This document shows positions 1 through 6,061 of a stretch of DNA of 8,495 nt, piece after piece; position 1 is the first letter of the stretch; every line of letters begins with the position of its first letter. Origin of the DNA: CAYMYN01 sp964394665 (GTDB lineage Bacteria > Planctomycetota > UBA1135 > GCA-002686595); NCBI GenBank assembly GCA_964394665.1, contig CAYMYN010000072.1, forward strand, positions 1-8,495. Direction: 5' to 3'. Position numbers and translations under genes: made by a program. The notes beneath the pieces were generated by a model. That model worked only from the letters and a program-made list of their open reading frames with translations, was not told where the DNA came from and did not search any database.

Positions 1-1
1 G

Positions 2-991
2 GAACCCGAACGTCCCGCGGAGCCGCGGGGGCCGCGTCCCGAGCGCGAGGACCGCGGCGCACGCCGCGCCGAGCCGCGGGCCGAGGAACGCCCGAGCGCC
101 CCGCGCGAGCGCCGCGCCCCCGAGCCGGCGCCGGCCCCCGAGCCCGCGCACTCGGCGCGCGAGCGGGACGCGGCGCGCCCCCCGCGTGGCGAGGAGCGCG
201 ATGGCGGCGGCCGGCGGCGCAATCGTCGACCGCGCCTCGCCGAGTCCCCCACCGCTCCCGCGCCGGAAGCCCTCCAGGAACCCGAGCGCCCGCCGCGCCC
301 GGCGCGCGAACGGGAACGGGAACCGCGCCCGGAACCCGTCCGTGCTCCCGGACGGCGCGCGGCCGAGGACGGTGCGCCCCGCGCTGGGCGCGAGCTGCGC
401 CGCCCCGAGCCGGCCGACACCGAACGCGCCGCCCGCGTCCGGCCCGAGCGGAACGCGCGGGCCGAGGAACCCGAGGCGCGCCCCGCTCCCCGCGATCGGG
501 GCCGGGACCGGGCAGCGCGCGAGGAACGCCCGGCGCCGCCGGAGGGTCGCGATCGACCGGCGCGCGCCGAACGCGAGGAACGCTCCGCATCCGCCGAACG
601 GCGCGAACGACCCGCCCGCGCGCCGCGCGAGGAACGGTTGCCGCGCGAGGAACGGGCGGTGCGCGAGGAGCGCAGCGCGCGACCGCCGCGAGAGGAACGA
701 ACCGCGCAACCGGTGCGCGAGGAACGAGCCGCGCGACCGCCGCGCGAGGAACGAACCGCGCGACCGCCGCGCGAGGAACGCCCGCCCGCGCGCCCCGAGC
801 GAACCCCCGCCGCGCCGGCGCGCGAGCAACGCGCCGGCGGCTTCGGAGCGGGCGTGCTCGAGCCCGAGCCGCCGCGCGCCGCCCGCGCCCGTTCCCAGCC
901 CGCCCACGAACCCAAGTCCGCCGCGCCGAGACCCGCGGCGCCGCGCGCGCCCGAGCCCCCCGCGGAGGGCGGCTTCGGCGCCGGAATCTGA
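2..991 (+). CDS. C-terminal part of an Arg/Glu/Pro/Ala-rich, low-complexity protein (5' end outside the window)
   Basis: The frame is open from the first bases and stops at TGA 989-991, giving 329 residues of a C-terminal region with no start visible. Seen: almost all residues are Arg, Glu, Pro and Ala, with recurring REER/PER/ARE patterns, a 9-residue tandem repeat at bases 662-796, and two copies of GGFGAG (836-856 and 968-988), the second being the exact C-terminus. No folded domain is recognisable. Known: tails of this composition occur on bacterial RNA-acting proteins such as RNase E/G, DEAD-box helicases and some pseudouridine synthases, where they bind RNA or partners. Inferred: the missing N-terminal part may be such an enzyme, but nothing here proves it. 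The stop is 10 bases before ispH, so the two are probably co-transcribed. Another frame is also open here, from 186 into ispH, but it gives an irregular Arg/Pro/Ser/Asn peptide and is taken as the shadow. Confidence 0.7.
   Translation, partial: EPERPAEPRGPRPEREDRGARRAEPRAEERPSAPRERRAPEPAPAPEPAHSARERDAARPPRGEERDGGGRRRNRRPRLAESPTAPAPEALQEPERPPRPAREREREPRPEPVRAPGRRAAEDGAPRAGRELRRPEPADTERAARVRPERNARAEEPEARPAPRDRGRDRAAREERPAPPEGRDRPARAEREERSASAERRERPARAPREERLPREERAVREERSARPPREERTAQPVREERAARPPREERTARPPREERPPARPERTPAAPAREQRAGGFGAGVLEPEPPRAARARSQPAHEPKSAAPRPAAPRAPEPPAEGGFGAGI
662..796 (+). repeat. 27-bp in-frame tandem repeat coding for REERxARPP units
   Basis: Four consecutive 27-base units (662-688, 689-715, 716-742, 743-769) and a partial fifth (770-796) encode REERSARPP, REERTAQPV, REERAARPP, REERTARPP and REERPPARP. 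Units 3 to 5 are nearly identical in DNA, which suggests recent slippage or unequal recombination. Shorter REER units precede the array (PREERL, PREERAV). The period is a multiple of three, so copy-number change keeps the frame. Confidence 0.85.
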
Positions 992-1001
992 GCCCCGCGC
1001 C

Positions 1002-1943
1002 ATGGAAGTCCGCCTCGCCAATCCGCGTGGTTTCTGCGCCGGCGTCGACCGCGCGATCGAGATCGTCGAGCGCGCGCTCGAGCTCTTCGGCGCGCCCGTC
1101 TACGTCCTGCACGAGATCGTGCACAACCGCCACGTGCTCGAGGACCTCGAAGGCCGCGGCGTGCGCTTCGTCGAGGACCTGGCCGAGATCCCCGACGGCG
1201 CGGTGGCGATCTTCAGCGCCCACGGCGTCTCCGACCAGGTCGAACGCGAGGGCGCCGAGCGCGGTCTGCGCATCATCGACGCCACCTGCCCGCTGGTGAC
1301 CAAGGTCCACAACCAGGCCCGCCACTACGAGGGTGACGGCCGCGAGCTGGTCCTGATCGGCCACGAGGGGCACCCCGAGGTCGAAGGCACGCGCGGTCGC
1401 GCGCGCGGCCGCGTGAGCGTGCTCTCGACCCCCGAGGAGGTCGAGCGCTTCGAGCCGCTGGATCCCGGGCGCCTGGCCTACGTCACCCAGACCACGCTCT
1501 CGCTCGACGACACGCGCGAGGTGATCGACGCCCTCGTGCGGCGCTTCCCGGCCATCAAGGGGCCCGAGCTGAAGGACATCTGCTACGCGACCCAGAACCG
1601 CCAGAACGCGGTGCGCGAGCTGGTCGACGACGTCGACGTGCTGATCGTGGTCGGATCGGGCAACAGCTCGAACTCGAACCGCCTGCGGGAGCTGGGCGAA
1701 CGCTCGGGCGTGCCCTCCTACCTGATCGACGACCCGGCCGACCTCGACCCGGCCTGGGTGGCGAACAAACGCAGCATCGGCATGACCGCCGGAGCCTCGG
1801 CGCCCGAAGTCCTGGTGCAGGGCATCCTCGAGCGCCTGCGCGAGCTCGGCGTCGACCAGGTGCGCGAGATCGAGGGCGAGCCGGAGACGACCGTCTTCCG
1901 CATGCCCCCCGAACTCGAGCGCCTGGCCTCCGAGCCGCGCTGA
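1002..1943 (+). CDS. ispH: 4-hydroxy-3-methylbut-2-enyl diphosphate reductase (IspH/LytB)
   Basis: IspH is the cytosolic [4Fe-4S] enzyme that reduces HMBPP to IPP and DMAPP, the final step of the MEP isoprenoid pathway. The 313-residue length is typical. The N-terminus (EVRLANPRGFCAGVDRAIE) aligns from the first residues with the family, which fixes the ATG at 1002. Cluster cysteines are Cys12, Cys96 (DATCPLV) and Cys194 (DICYATQNRQ). Substrate-site residues are His41 (HEIVHN), His74 (SAHGVS), His124 and Glu126 (GHEGHPEVEGT), Thr164/Thr165 (TQTTLS), Ser222-Ser223-Asn224 (GNSSNSNRL) and Ser266 (TAGASAP). No key residue is missing. No strong Shine-Dalgarno precedes the ATG; with only 10 bases after the upstream stop, translation may be coupled. 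It converges with the next gene, the two stop codons abutting. A same-frame extension upstream to 186 is non-homologous and is rejected. Confidence 0.97.
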   Translation: MEVRLANPRGFCAGVDRAIEIVERALELFGAPVYVLHEIVHNRHVLEDLEGRGVRFVEDLAEIPDGAVAIFSAHGVSDQVEREGAERGLRIIDATCPLVTKVHNQARHYEGDGRELVLIGHEGHPEVEGTRGRARGRVSVLSTPEEVERFEPLDPGRLAYVTQTTLSLDDTREVIDALVRRFPAIKGPELKDICYATQNRQNAVRELVDDVDVLIVVGSGNSSNSNRLRELGERSGVPSYLIDDPADLDPAWVANKRSIGMTAGASAPEVLVQGILERLRELGVDQVREIEGEPETTVFRMPPELERLASEPR

Positions 1944-2930
1944 TCAGACCACGTGCCGCAGGCCCGCGCGGCGCAGGGCGTGGACGAGGGCCAGGCTGGC
2001 GCCGTAGACGAGCGCGATGCGCCAGCCCAGGTCCAGCCCCCACACCCCGGGCACACGCATCAGCACGTGCAGCACCGCCAGGTGCGCCGCGTACACGCCG
2101 AGGTTGAGCTCGGAGATCGCCTCGAGCGATCGCAGCCGCGGGAAGGGTAGGAAGAAACCGAGCGCGGCCACCGGCAGCGCGATCGCATAACGCGCCCACA
2201 GGTCGGAGGCGGCGACGAGCCCGGGCCCGACGAACCAGGGCAGACACGCCAGGCCCACGAGCACGGCGATCCAGGCGCGGCGGCGTTCGCGCTCGAGCGA
2301 CAGGGCGCAACCCAGGGCGAAGCCGAAGGCGATCGCCGCGGAGCTGTCGATCCACAGGTGGAAGGGGCGGCCGACATCGAACGCGACGTGCAAAGCGGGT
2401 CCGCAGTAGACCAGGGCCGCACCCGCGACCCCCGCCGCGCCGATCGCCGGCTCGCGCAGCCGTCCGCGGGCGGCGCTCGACAGAACGAGCACCAGCAAGG
2501 AGGCCAGGAAGGCCCAGGGCAGGAACCACAGGTGGTAGGAGGTGCCCGCGACCAACATCCGCGCGTCGAAGCGGTCGGCGATCGGTTGATCGTGGCGCAG
2601 GGCCAGCAGCACCTCGTAGCCGGCGTAGACCGCCGACCAGAAGACGAAGGGCAGGAGCAGGCGCCGCACGCGTTTGGCGGCGAAGGCCCCCGGCCGCGGC
2701 GCGCGCAGCGAGCGCGCGACCAGGGCGCACATCACGATCTGCAGGGCGTTGATGCCGAAGGAGACGCCCAGGAGCGGCCGCAGGTCGACGTGGTAGGCCA
2801 CGATCGAGAGCATCGCCAAGGTGCGCACCGCCGGCAGCGCGGCGTAGTGCTCCGCCTCGGGCGCCGCCGCGTCCGACGCGGGCCCACGGACGGGGGCCGC
2901 GGGGAGCGCGCGTTCGAGGGTGCCGGTCAT
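1944..2930 (-). CDS. Acyltransferase-3 family integral membrane protein
   Basis: A 328-residue polytopic membrane protein resembling the acyltransferase-3 (AT3) family, whose members O-acylate sugars, peptidoglycan, antibiotics or other envelope molecules. Seen: after a ~28-residue Ala/Pro-rich N-terminus comes the family pattern LPAVRTLAMLSIVAYHV with the conserved His47, then a hydrophobic segment, the basic KRVRRLLLPFVFW motif, SYHLWFLPW, and several more hydrophobic helices to the C-terminus. The length fits a stand-alone AT3 without an SGNH domain. The ATG at 2930-2928 overlaps the TGA (2929-2927) of the upstream flavoprotein gene as ATGA, so translational coupling is likely and the start is well supported. 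The stop TGA (1946-1944) directly abuts the ispH stop. The substrate cannot be read from the sequence. Position in a unit next to lipid acyltransferase genes suggests an envelope lipid or glycan, which is inference. Confidence 0.85.
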   Translation of the reverse strand: MTGTLERALPAAPVRGPASDAAAPEAEHYAALPAVRTLAMLSIVAYHVDLRPLLGVSFGINALQIVMCALVARSLRAPRPGAFAAKRVRRLLLPFVFWSAVYAGYEVLLALRHDQPIADRFDARMLVAGTSYHLWFLPWAFLASLLVLVLSSAARGRLREPAIGAAGVAGAALVYCGPALHVAFDVGRPFHLWIDSSAAIAFGFALGCALSLERERRRAWIAVLVGLACLPWFVGPGLVAASDLWARYAIALPVAALGFFLPFPRLRSLEAISELNLGVYAAHLAVLHVLMRVPGVWGLDLGWRIALVYGASLALVHALRRAGLRHVV

Positions 2931-3949
2931 CGCAGCGCCCGGGGCCGCTCGGCCCCCTCGGATGGGCCCTCCAGCTCGGCGCCCGCGCGCGAGAGCTCCC
3001 CGAGCCGCGCGAGACCCGCCTCGAGCTCGAGCTCGAGGCGGGCGAACAGCTCGGCCACGCTCGGCAGGTCGCGCACCGAGCCGACCCCCGAACCCGCCGG
3101 CAGGAGGCCCTCGTCGACGACCCCCTCCACGCAACCGAGCCGCGCGCGGTCGCGGCCGCGCATGCGCGCGATCTCCTCCGGGTCCGCGCCGCTGCGTTCG
3201 AGCTCGACCAGTCGGCGCACGAACTCCGTCGCCAGCCCGCGGCTGGCCCGCGCGCTGGCGCCGTAGAGCACCGCGTCCTCGGGGCCCGCCTCGATCAGGG
3301 CGCGCTTGTAGGCCGAGTGCGCCTCGCACTCGCGGGTCGCGACCAGGCGCGTGCCCATCTGCGCGCCGCCCGCGCCCAGGGCCAGGACCGCGAGCACGCC
3401 GCGCGCGTCGACGATCCCGCCCGCCGCCGCCACCGGGCAGGGCACCGCGTCGACGACCTGCGGCACGAGCGAGAGCGTCGCCAACCCGCCCGAGCGCACG
3501 TGCCCGCCGCTCTCGAGGCTCTCGGCGACGACGAAGTGCACGCCCGCTTCGAGCGCCTTGCGCGCGAGCTCCGCCGAGGGCACGACGTGACCCACGACAC
3601 AGCCGGCGGCCGACAGGTCGGCGCTGAAGCGCCGCGGCGAACCCGCGCCCGTGATCACGATCGGCACGCGCTCGGCGATCACGACCTCGACCAGCTCGCC
3701 GGCGCGGTCGCCCCCATCGGGCCGCAGGATCACCAGCGGCACGTTCACGCCGAAGGGCGCCGCGCTGCGCGCGCGCAGCCGCGCGATCTCCTCGCGCAAC
3801 TCCTCGGGGTCCATCGTGGCCGCACCCAGCACGCCCAGACCCCCGGCCTCGCTGACCGCCGCCGCGAGCCCGTGGCGGCTGACCCACGACATGCCGCCCT
3901 GGAGGATGGGCAGGCGGATCCCGAGTAATCGCGTGAGGGAGGTCTGCAA
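2927..3949 (-). CDS. Nitronate monooxygenase / 2-nitropropane dioxygenase-like FMN protein (FabK-related), TTG start
   Basis: A 340-residue TIM-barrel flavoprotein of the nitronate monooxygenase family, which includes detoxifying nitronate oxidases and the FabK enoyl-ACP reductases. Seen: LLGIRLPILQGGMSW (residues 8-22), EAGGLGVLG (34-42), PFGVN (65-69), ESGGHVRSGG (146-155) with His150 at the usual active-site position, AAGGI (175-179) and GAGGAQMGTR (192-201) for FMN phosphate binding. An in-frame ATG exists only at 3892, inside the conserved QGGM motif, so translation most likely begins at TTG 3949-3947 (CTG a few codons upstream is the alternative). No clear Shine-Dalgarno is seen. It starts 11 bases after the upstream gene's stop and overlaps the next gene by ATGA. 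Nitronate oxidase and FabK-type enoyl reductase cannot be separated by eye; the lipid-related neighbours make the latter worth considering. Confidence 0.88.
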   Translation of the reverse strand: MQTSLTRLLGIRLPILQGGMSWVSRHGLAAAVSEAGGLGVLGAATMDPEELREEIARLRARSAAPFGVNVPLVILRPDGGDRAGELVEVVIAERVPIVITGAGSPRRFSADLSAAGCVVGHVVPSAELARKALEAGVHFVVAESLESGGHVRSGGLATLSLVPQVVDAVPCPVAAAGGIVDARGVLAVLALGAGGAQMGTRLVATRECEAHSAYKRALIEAGPEDAVLYGASARASRGLATEFVRRLVELERSGADPEEIARMRGRDRARLGCVEGVVDEGLLPAGSGVGSVRDLPSVAELFARLELELEAGLARLGELSRAGAELEGPSEGAERPRALR

Positions 3950-3960
3950 GCGTATGGAGT

Positions 3961-4929
3961 TCAGCGGGGAAGGTAGATCCGGCGCAGGCGCTCGACGCAA
4001 GCGGGGTCGCGCTCGAAGCCCGGCTCGAGCCGCGGGTCCTCGCCGCGCGCGCCGAGGTCGGACGCGAGGCGCTGGCGCACGCGCTCGAGGTCGAGCACCT
4101 CGCCGTCGGCCCGCGGGTCGGTGAACTTGAGGGCCAGGCTCAGGCGGGCCTGCGCCGCCGGCCCCTCCGCGCGCCGGGCCCCCTCGCGCAGCACCCAGCG
4201 CCCGCCCTCGAGGGCGAGCCGCGCCTCGGCACCGAGCTCCCACAGCTCGAGGGGCGCGGCCGGATCGACGCTGCAGATGCGGTGGAAGGTGCGGTCGTTG
4301 TCCGAGACGAGCGCGCCGTCCTCGCGCGCCGGGTGGCGGACCGAGGGTCGATCGCGGCCGGCCGGCCAATGCTCGAGCGCGCCCCCCGGCCCGCGGTAGT
4401 ACCAGATCACCGCCGTCGCCACCCGGCGGTAGGAGCGCTCGAACAACCCGGAGGCGGCCATCAGCGCCAACAACCACACCGGGCAGTTGGAGCGATCGAG
4501 ACCGAAGAAACTCGGGATGTCGTAGTGCCCCGCGTCGACGCCGCGCGCGGGCAACACGAGGTTGAGGTACAGGCCCACGGCCTGCGCCGCGTCCGAGCCC
4601 AGCACCTCGCGCGCGGCGCTCGCTAGACGCGGCGAGTCCCACAGGGCGCGCAGGGCCGGAGGCAGCTCTTCGGGCGACGCGACGTCGCGCCGGAACCAGG
4701 GCTGGACGCGCAGCGCGCCCGTCCCCGGCGCCGCGCCGAGCTCGACGGCGCGTTGCTCCGCGTCGTTCTGGAAGTAGCGCTGCACGGGCGCGAACGGCCC
4801 GAGGCTCGCGATCGCGGCCCGCACGGCCCCGGGCTGCCCCGAGACGTCGTCCAGACTGATCGCGGGGGGCGGGGTGGGCATGGCTCGGGCAGCGCGGGGA
4901 GCCCCAGACTGTTCCATGGCGGCGGCCAT
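3961..4929 (-). CDS. Uncharacterised protein, possible Fe(II)-dependent (2OG-type) dioxygenase fold
   Basis: A 322-residue soluble protein without signal peptide or membrane segment; I do not recognise a named family. Seen: a Trp/Phe-rich region (QPWFRRD, ~76-82), then GLYLNLVLPARGVDAGHYDIP with His135-Tyr-Asp137, FFGLDRSNCPVWLLALMAASGLFE (141-164), ATAVIWYYRGPGGALEHWPAG (171-191), and ALVSDNDRTFHR (206-217) with His216. The HxD pair, the distal His 79 residues later inside a 'DND..HR' strand, and the 'W.Y..GPGG....WP' hairpin resemble the double-stranded beta-helix of 2-oxoglutarate/Fe(II) dioxygenases and phytanoyl-CoA hydroxylase-like proteins. This is a motif-level inference; the usual co-substrate Arg about 10 residues after the distal His is not obvious. 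The start is uncertain: ATGs at 4929, 4917 and 4881 are in frame, none with a good Shine-Dalgarno. It is first in the minus-strand unit and divergent from the olsB-like gene. Confidence 0.75.
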   Translation of the reverse strand: MAAAMEQSGAPRAARAMPTPPPAISLDDVSGQPGAVRAAIASLGPFAPVQRYFQNDAEQRAVELGAAPGTGALRVQPWFRRDVASPEELPPALRALWDSPRLASAAREVLGSDAAQAVGLYLNLVLPARGVDAGHYDIPSFFGLDRSNCPVWLLALMAASGLFERSYRRVATAVIWYYRGPGGALEHWPAGRDRPSVRHPAREDGALVSDNDRTFHRICSVDPAAPLELWELGAEARLALEGGRWVLREGARRAEGPAAQARLSLALKFTDPRADGEVLDLERVRQRLASDLGARGEDPRLEPGFERDPACVERLRRIYLPR

Positions 4930-5137
4930 CCAGGCCAGCGGGGGGAGGTGATCTCGGGGACCGCTGCCGGTGGGGAGGGTCCGGTCCCGGCATCCTGTCG
5001 GCGGGAGCCACCGGCGCTCGACACCGAATCTTCACCCCCAGCCCCCGCAGCGGTGCGGATTTCCGGGGGAGGCTCTCCGCGCGTCGGGGATCGGGCCCCC
5101 CCGCGGCCCGGTGGGCTCCCCGCCGGGCCATCCCCCC

Positions 5138-5143
5138 TACAAT
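5138..5143 (+). promoter_or_regulatory. Putative -10 element TACAAT of the olsB-like gene
   Basis: TACAAT has five of six matches to the sigma-70 -10 consensus TATAAT and stands out in a GC-rich stretch as the only TA in 248 bases. It lies 34 bases before the GTG start, which would place transcription start near 5150. No recognisable TTGACA -35 box is found about 17 bases upstream. Similar TANNNT hexamers precede the next three plus-strand genes. Confidence 0.6.
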
Positions 5144-5151
5144 CGAGACGG

Positions 5152-5169
5152 CCCGCGCCCTGGCGCGGG
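5152..5169 (+). promoter_or_regulatory. Perfect GC hairpin in the leader of the olsB-like gene
   Basis: CCCGCGCC (5152-5159) is followed by CT and then GGCGCGGG (5162-5169): an 8-bp perfect palindrome around 2 bases, or realistically a 7-bp stem with a CCTG loop. It lies just after the expected transcription start and 8 bases before the GTG. The right arm covers the only purine-rich ribosome-binding candidate (GCGGGA), so it could stabilise the 5' end, mask the ribosome site, or act as a DNA operator. Confidence 0.5.
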
Positions 5170-5177
5170 AATGCTGC

Positions 5178-5996
5178 GTGCCGAACTCCCTCGAGACGTT
5201 CCTGGGCTCCGCCCGCCCACCCCTCGCCCGCGGGCCCGTGCCGCCGCTCGACGAGCTACACGGCAGCTACCGCCTGCGCTTCGCCCGCGGCCCCGAGGAA
5301 CTCGAGGCCGTCTTCCGCTTGCGCTTCGAGGTCTTCAACGTCGAGCTCGGCGAGGGCCTCGAGGAATCACTGGCGACCGGCATCGACCGCGACCCCTTCG
5401 ACGCGCAGTGCCAGCACCTCTTGGTGATCGAGGAGGCGAGCGGGATCGTGATCGGCACCTACCGCCTGCAGGTGCGCGAGTCCGCCGAGGCGGCCCAGGG
5501 CTTCTACTCGGGCACCGAGTACGACCTCTCCTCGTTCGGCGAGGCCTTCCTCTCCGACGCGGTCGAGCTGGGTCGCGCCTGCATCGCGCGCGAGCACCGC
5601 AAACGCACCGTGCTCTTCCTGCTCTGGCGCGGGCTGGCCGCGTACGCGTTCTGGCACGGCCGGCGCTACCTCTTCGGCTGCAGCTCGCTCACCAGCCAGG
5701 ATCCCGAGGAGGGCTGGCGCGCCCACGCCTGGTTCGCGGCCCAGGGACACCTCGACCCGCGGCACCAGGTCGAACCGCTGCCCGGTTACGCCTGTCCCCC
5801 GCCGCTGCGGCCTCCGGGTGGCGAGGGCTTCGAGCCCCCCAGCCTGCTCGCCGCCTACCTGCGCTACGGCGCGCGCATCGCGAGCCCGCCGGCCATCGAC
5901 CGTTTCTTCGGCACGATCGACTTCCTGACGGTGGTCGACCTGACGGCCCTCGACCCGACGCTCTTCGGACTGATCGCCAAGGGCCTCGATCGCTGA
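5178..5996 (+). CDS. olsB: OlsB-like N-acyltransferase (amino-acid lipid synthesis, acyl-ACP dependent)
   Basis: A 272-residue protein of the GNAT-fold 'hemolysin-like'/OlsB group. OlsB transfers a 3-hydroxyacyl chain from ACP to the alpha-amine of L-ornithine, making lyso-ornithine lipid. Seen: YRLRFARGPEELEAVFRLRFEVF (31-53), DPFDAQCQHLLV (72-83), the GNAT acyl-donor strand IVIGTYRLQV (90-99), GFYSGTEYDLS (108-118), ELGRACIAREHRKRTVLFLLWRG (130-152) and RYLFGCSSL (163-171); these are the family landmarks in order. GTG 5178 is the only good in-frame start near the promoter-like TACAAT; ATG 5171 is out of frame. It is followed after 65 bases by a PlsC-domain gene, matching the olsB-olsA arrangement known from other bacteria. 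The amine acceptor (ornithine, lysine, glycine, other) is not readable from sequence, so the symbol means family plus context. Confidence 0.85.
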   Translation: MPNSLETFLGSARPPLARGPVPPLDELHGSYRLRFARGPEELEAVFRLRFEVFNVELGEGLEESLATGIDRDPFDAQCQHLLVIEEASGIVIGTYRLQVRESAEAAQGFYSGTEYDLSSFGEAFLSDAVELGRACIAREHRKRTVLFLLWRGLAAYAFWHGRRYLFGCSSLTSQDPEEGWRAHAWFAAQGHLDPRHQVEPLPGYACPPPLRPPGGEGFEPPSLLAAYLRYGARIASPPAIDRFFGTIDFLTVVDLTALDPTLFGLIAKGLDR

Positions 5997-6009
5997 GGGG
6001 GGTGCGGAG

Positions 6010-6015
6010 TAGGCT
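6010..6015 (+). promoter_or_regulatory. Putative -10 element TAGGCT upstream of the olsA-like gene
   Basis: This is the only TA in the 65-base gap between the olsB-like and olsA-like genes, in the context TAGGCTCGGGGCC, which resembles TAGCCTCGTCGCC before the last gene. It sits 46 bases before the GTG start at 6062. If real, the second acyltransferase gene has its own internal promoter in addition to read-through. No -35 box is recognised. Confidence 0.4.
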
Positions 6016-6061
6016 CGGGGCCGGTTCGGCGGGACGCGTTCCCCGCGCACCGGAACGACGA

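Larger units (their letters stand above)
4930..5177. other. Divergent intergenic region between the minus-strand unit and the olsB-like gene
   Basis: These 248 bases hold no supported gene. They contain one TA dinucleotide only, in the plus-strand TACAAT at 5138-5143, a perfect short hairpin at 5152-5169, and an inverted repeat GCCGGTGG (4966-4973) / CCACCGGC (5008-5015) with a 34-base spacer that could be an operator or leader structure or chance in GC-rich DNA. No TANNNT element faces the minus-strand unit, so its promoter is unidentified. Confidence 0.6.

Noticed and set aside
662..796. CRISPR array
   Set aside because: The 27-bp units are directly adjacent without unique spacers and keep a coding frame, so this is a protein-coding tandem repeat.
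186..1001. N-terminal extension of IspH by 272 residues in the same frame
   Set aside because: IspH homology begins exactly at Met 1002 and the length from there is normal. The upstream peptide is irregular Arg/Pro/Ser/Asn-rich and overlaps the better supported frame with REER repeats and a stop at 991.
1555..2730. Long minus-strand open frame antisense to ispH and overlapping the AT3 gene
   Set aside because: It encodes Arg/Ala/Pro/Gly-rich peptide without motifs and lies over two clearly homologous genes; open antisense frames are expected at this G+C content.
3950..5131. Upstream extension of the flavoprotein frame over the dioxygenase-like gene
   Set aside because: The nitronate monooxygenase family starts just before LLGIRLPILQGGM; the extension is composition-driven and lies in another frame of the 3961-4929 gene.
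4970..6061. Plus-strand extension of the olsA-like frame over the olsB-like gene
   Set aside because: The extended peptide is Arg/Pro/Ala-rich without homology, while the overlapping frame encodes all OlsB landmarks; the PlsC protein has a sensible start at 6062.
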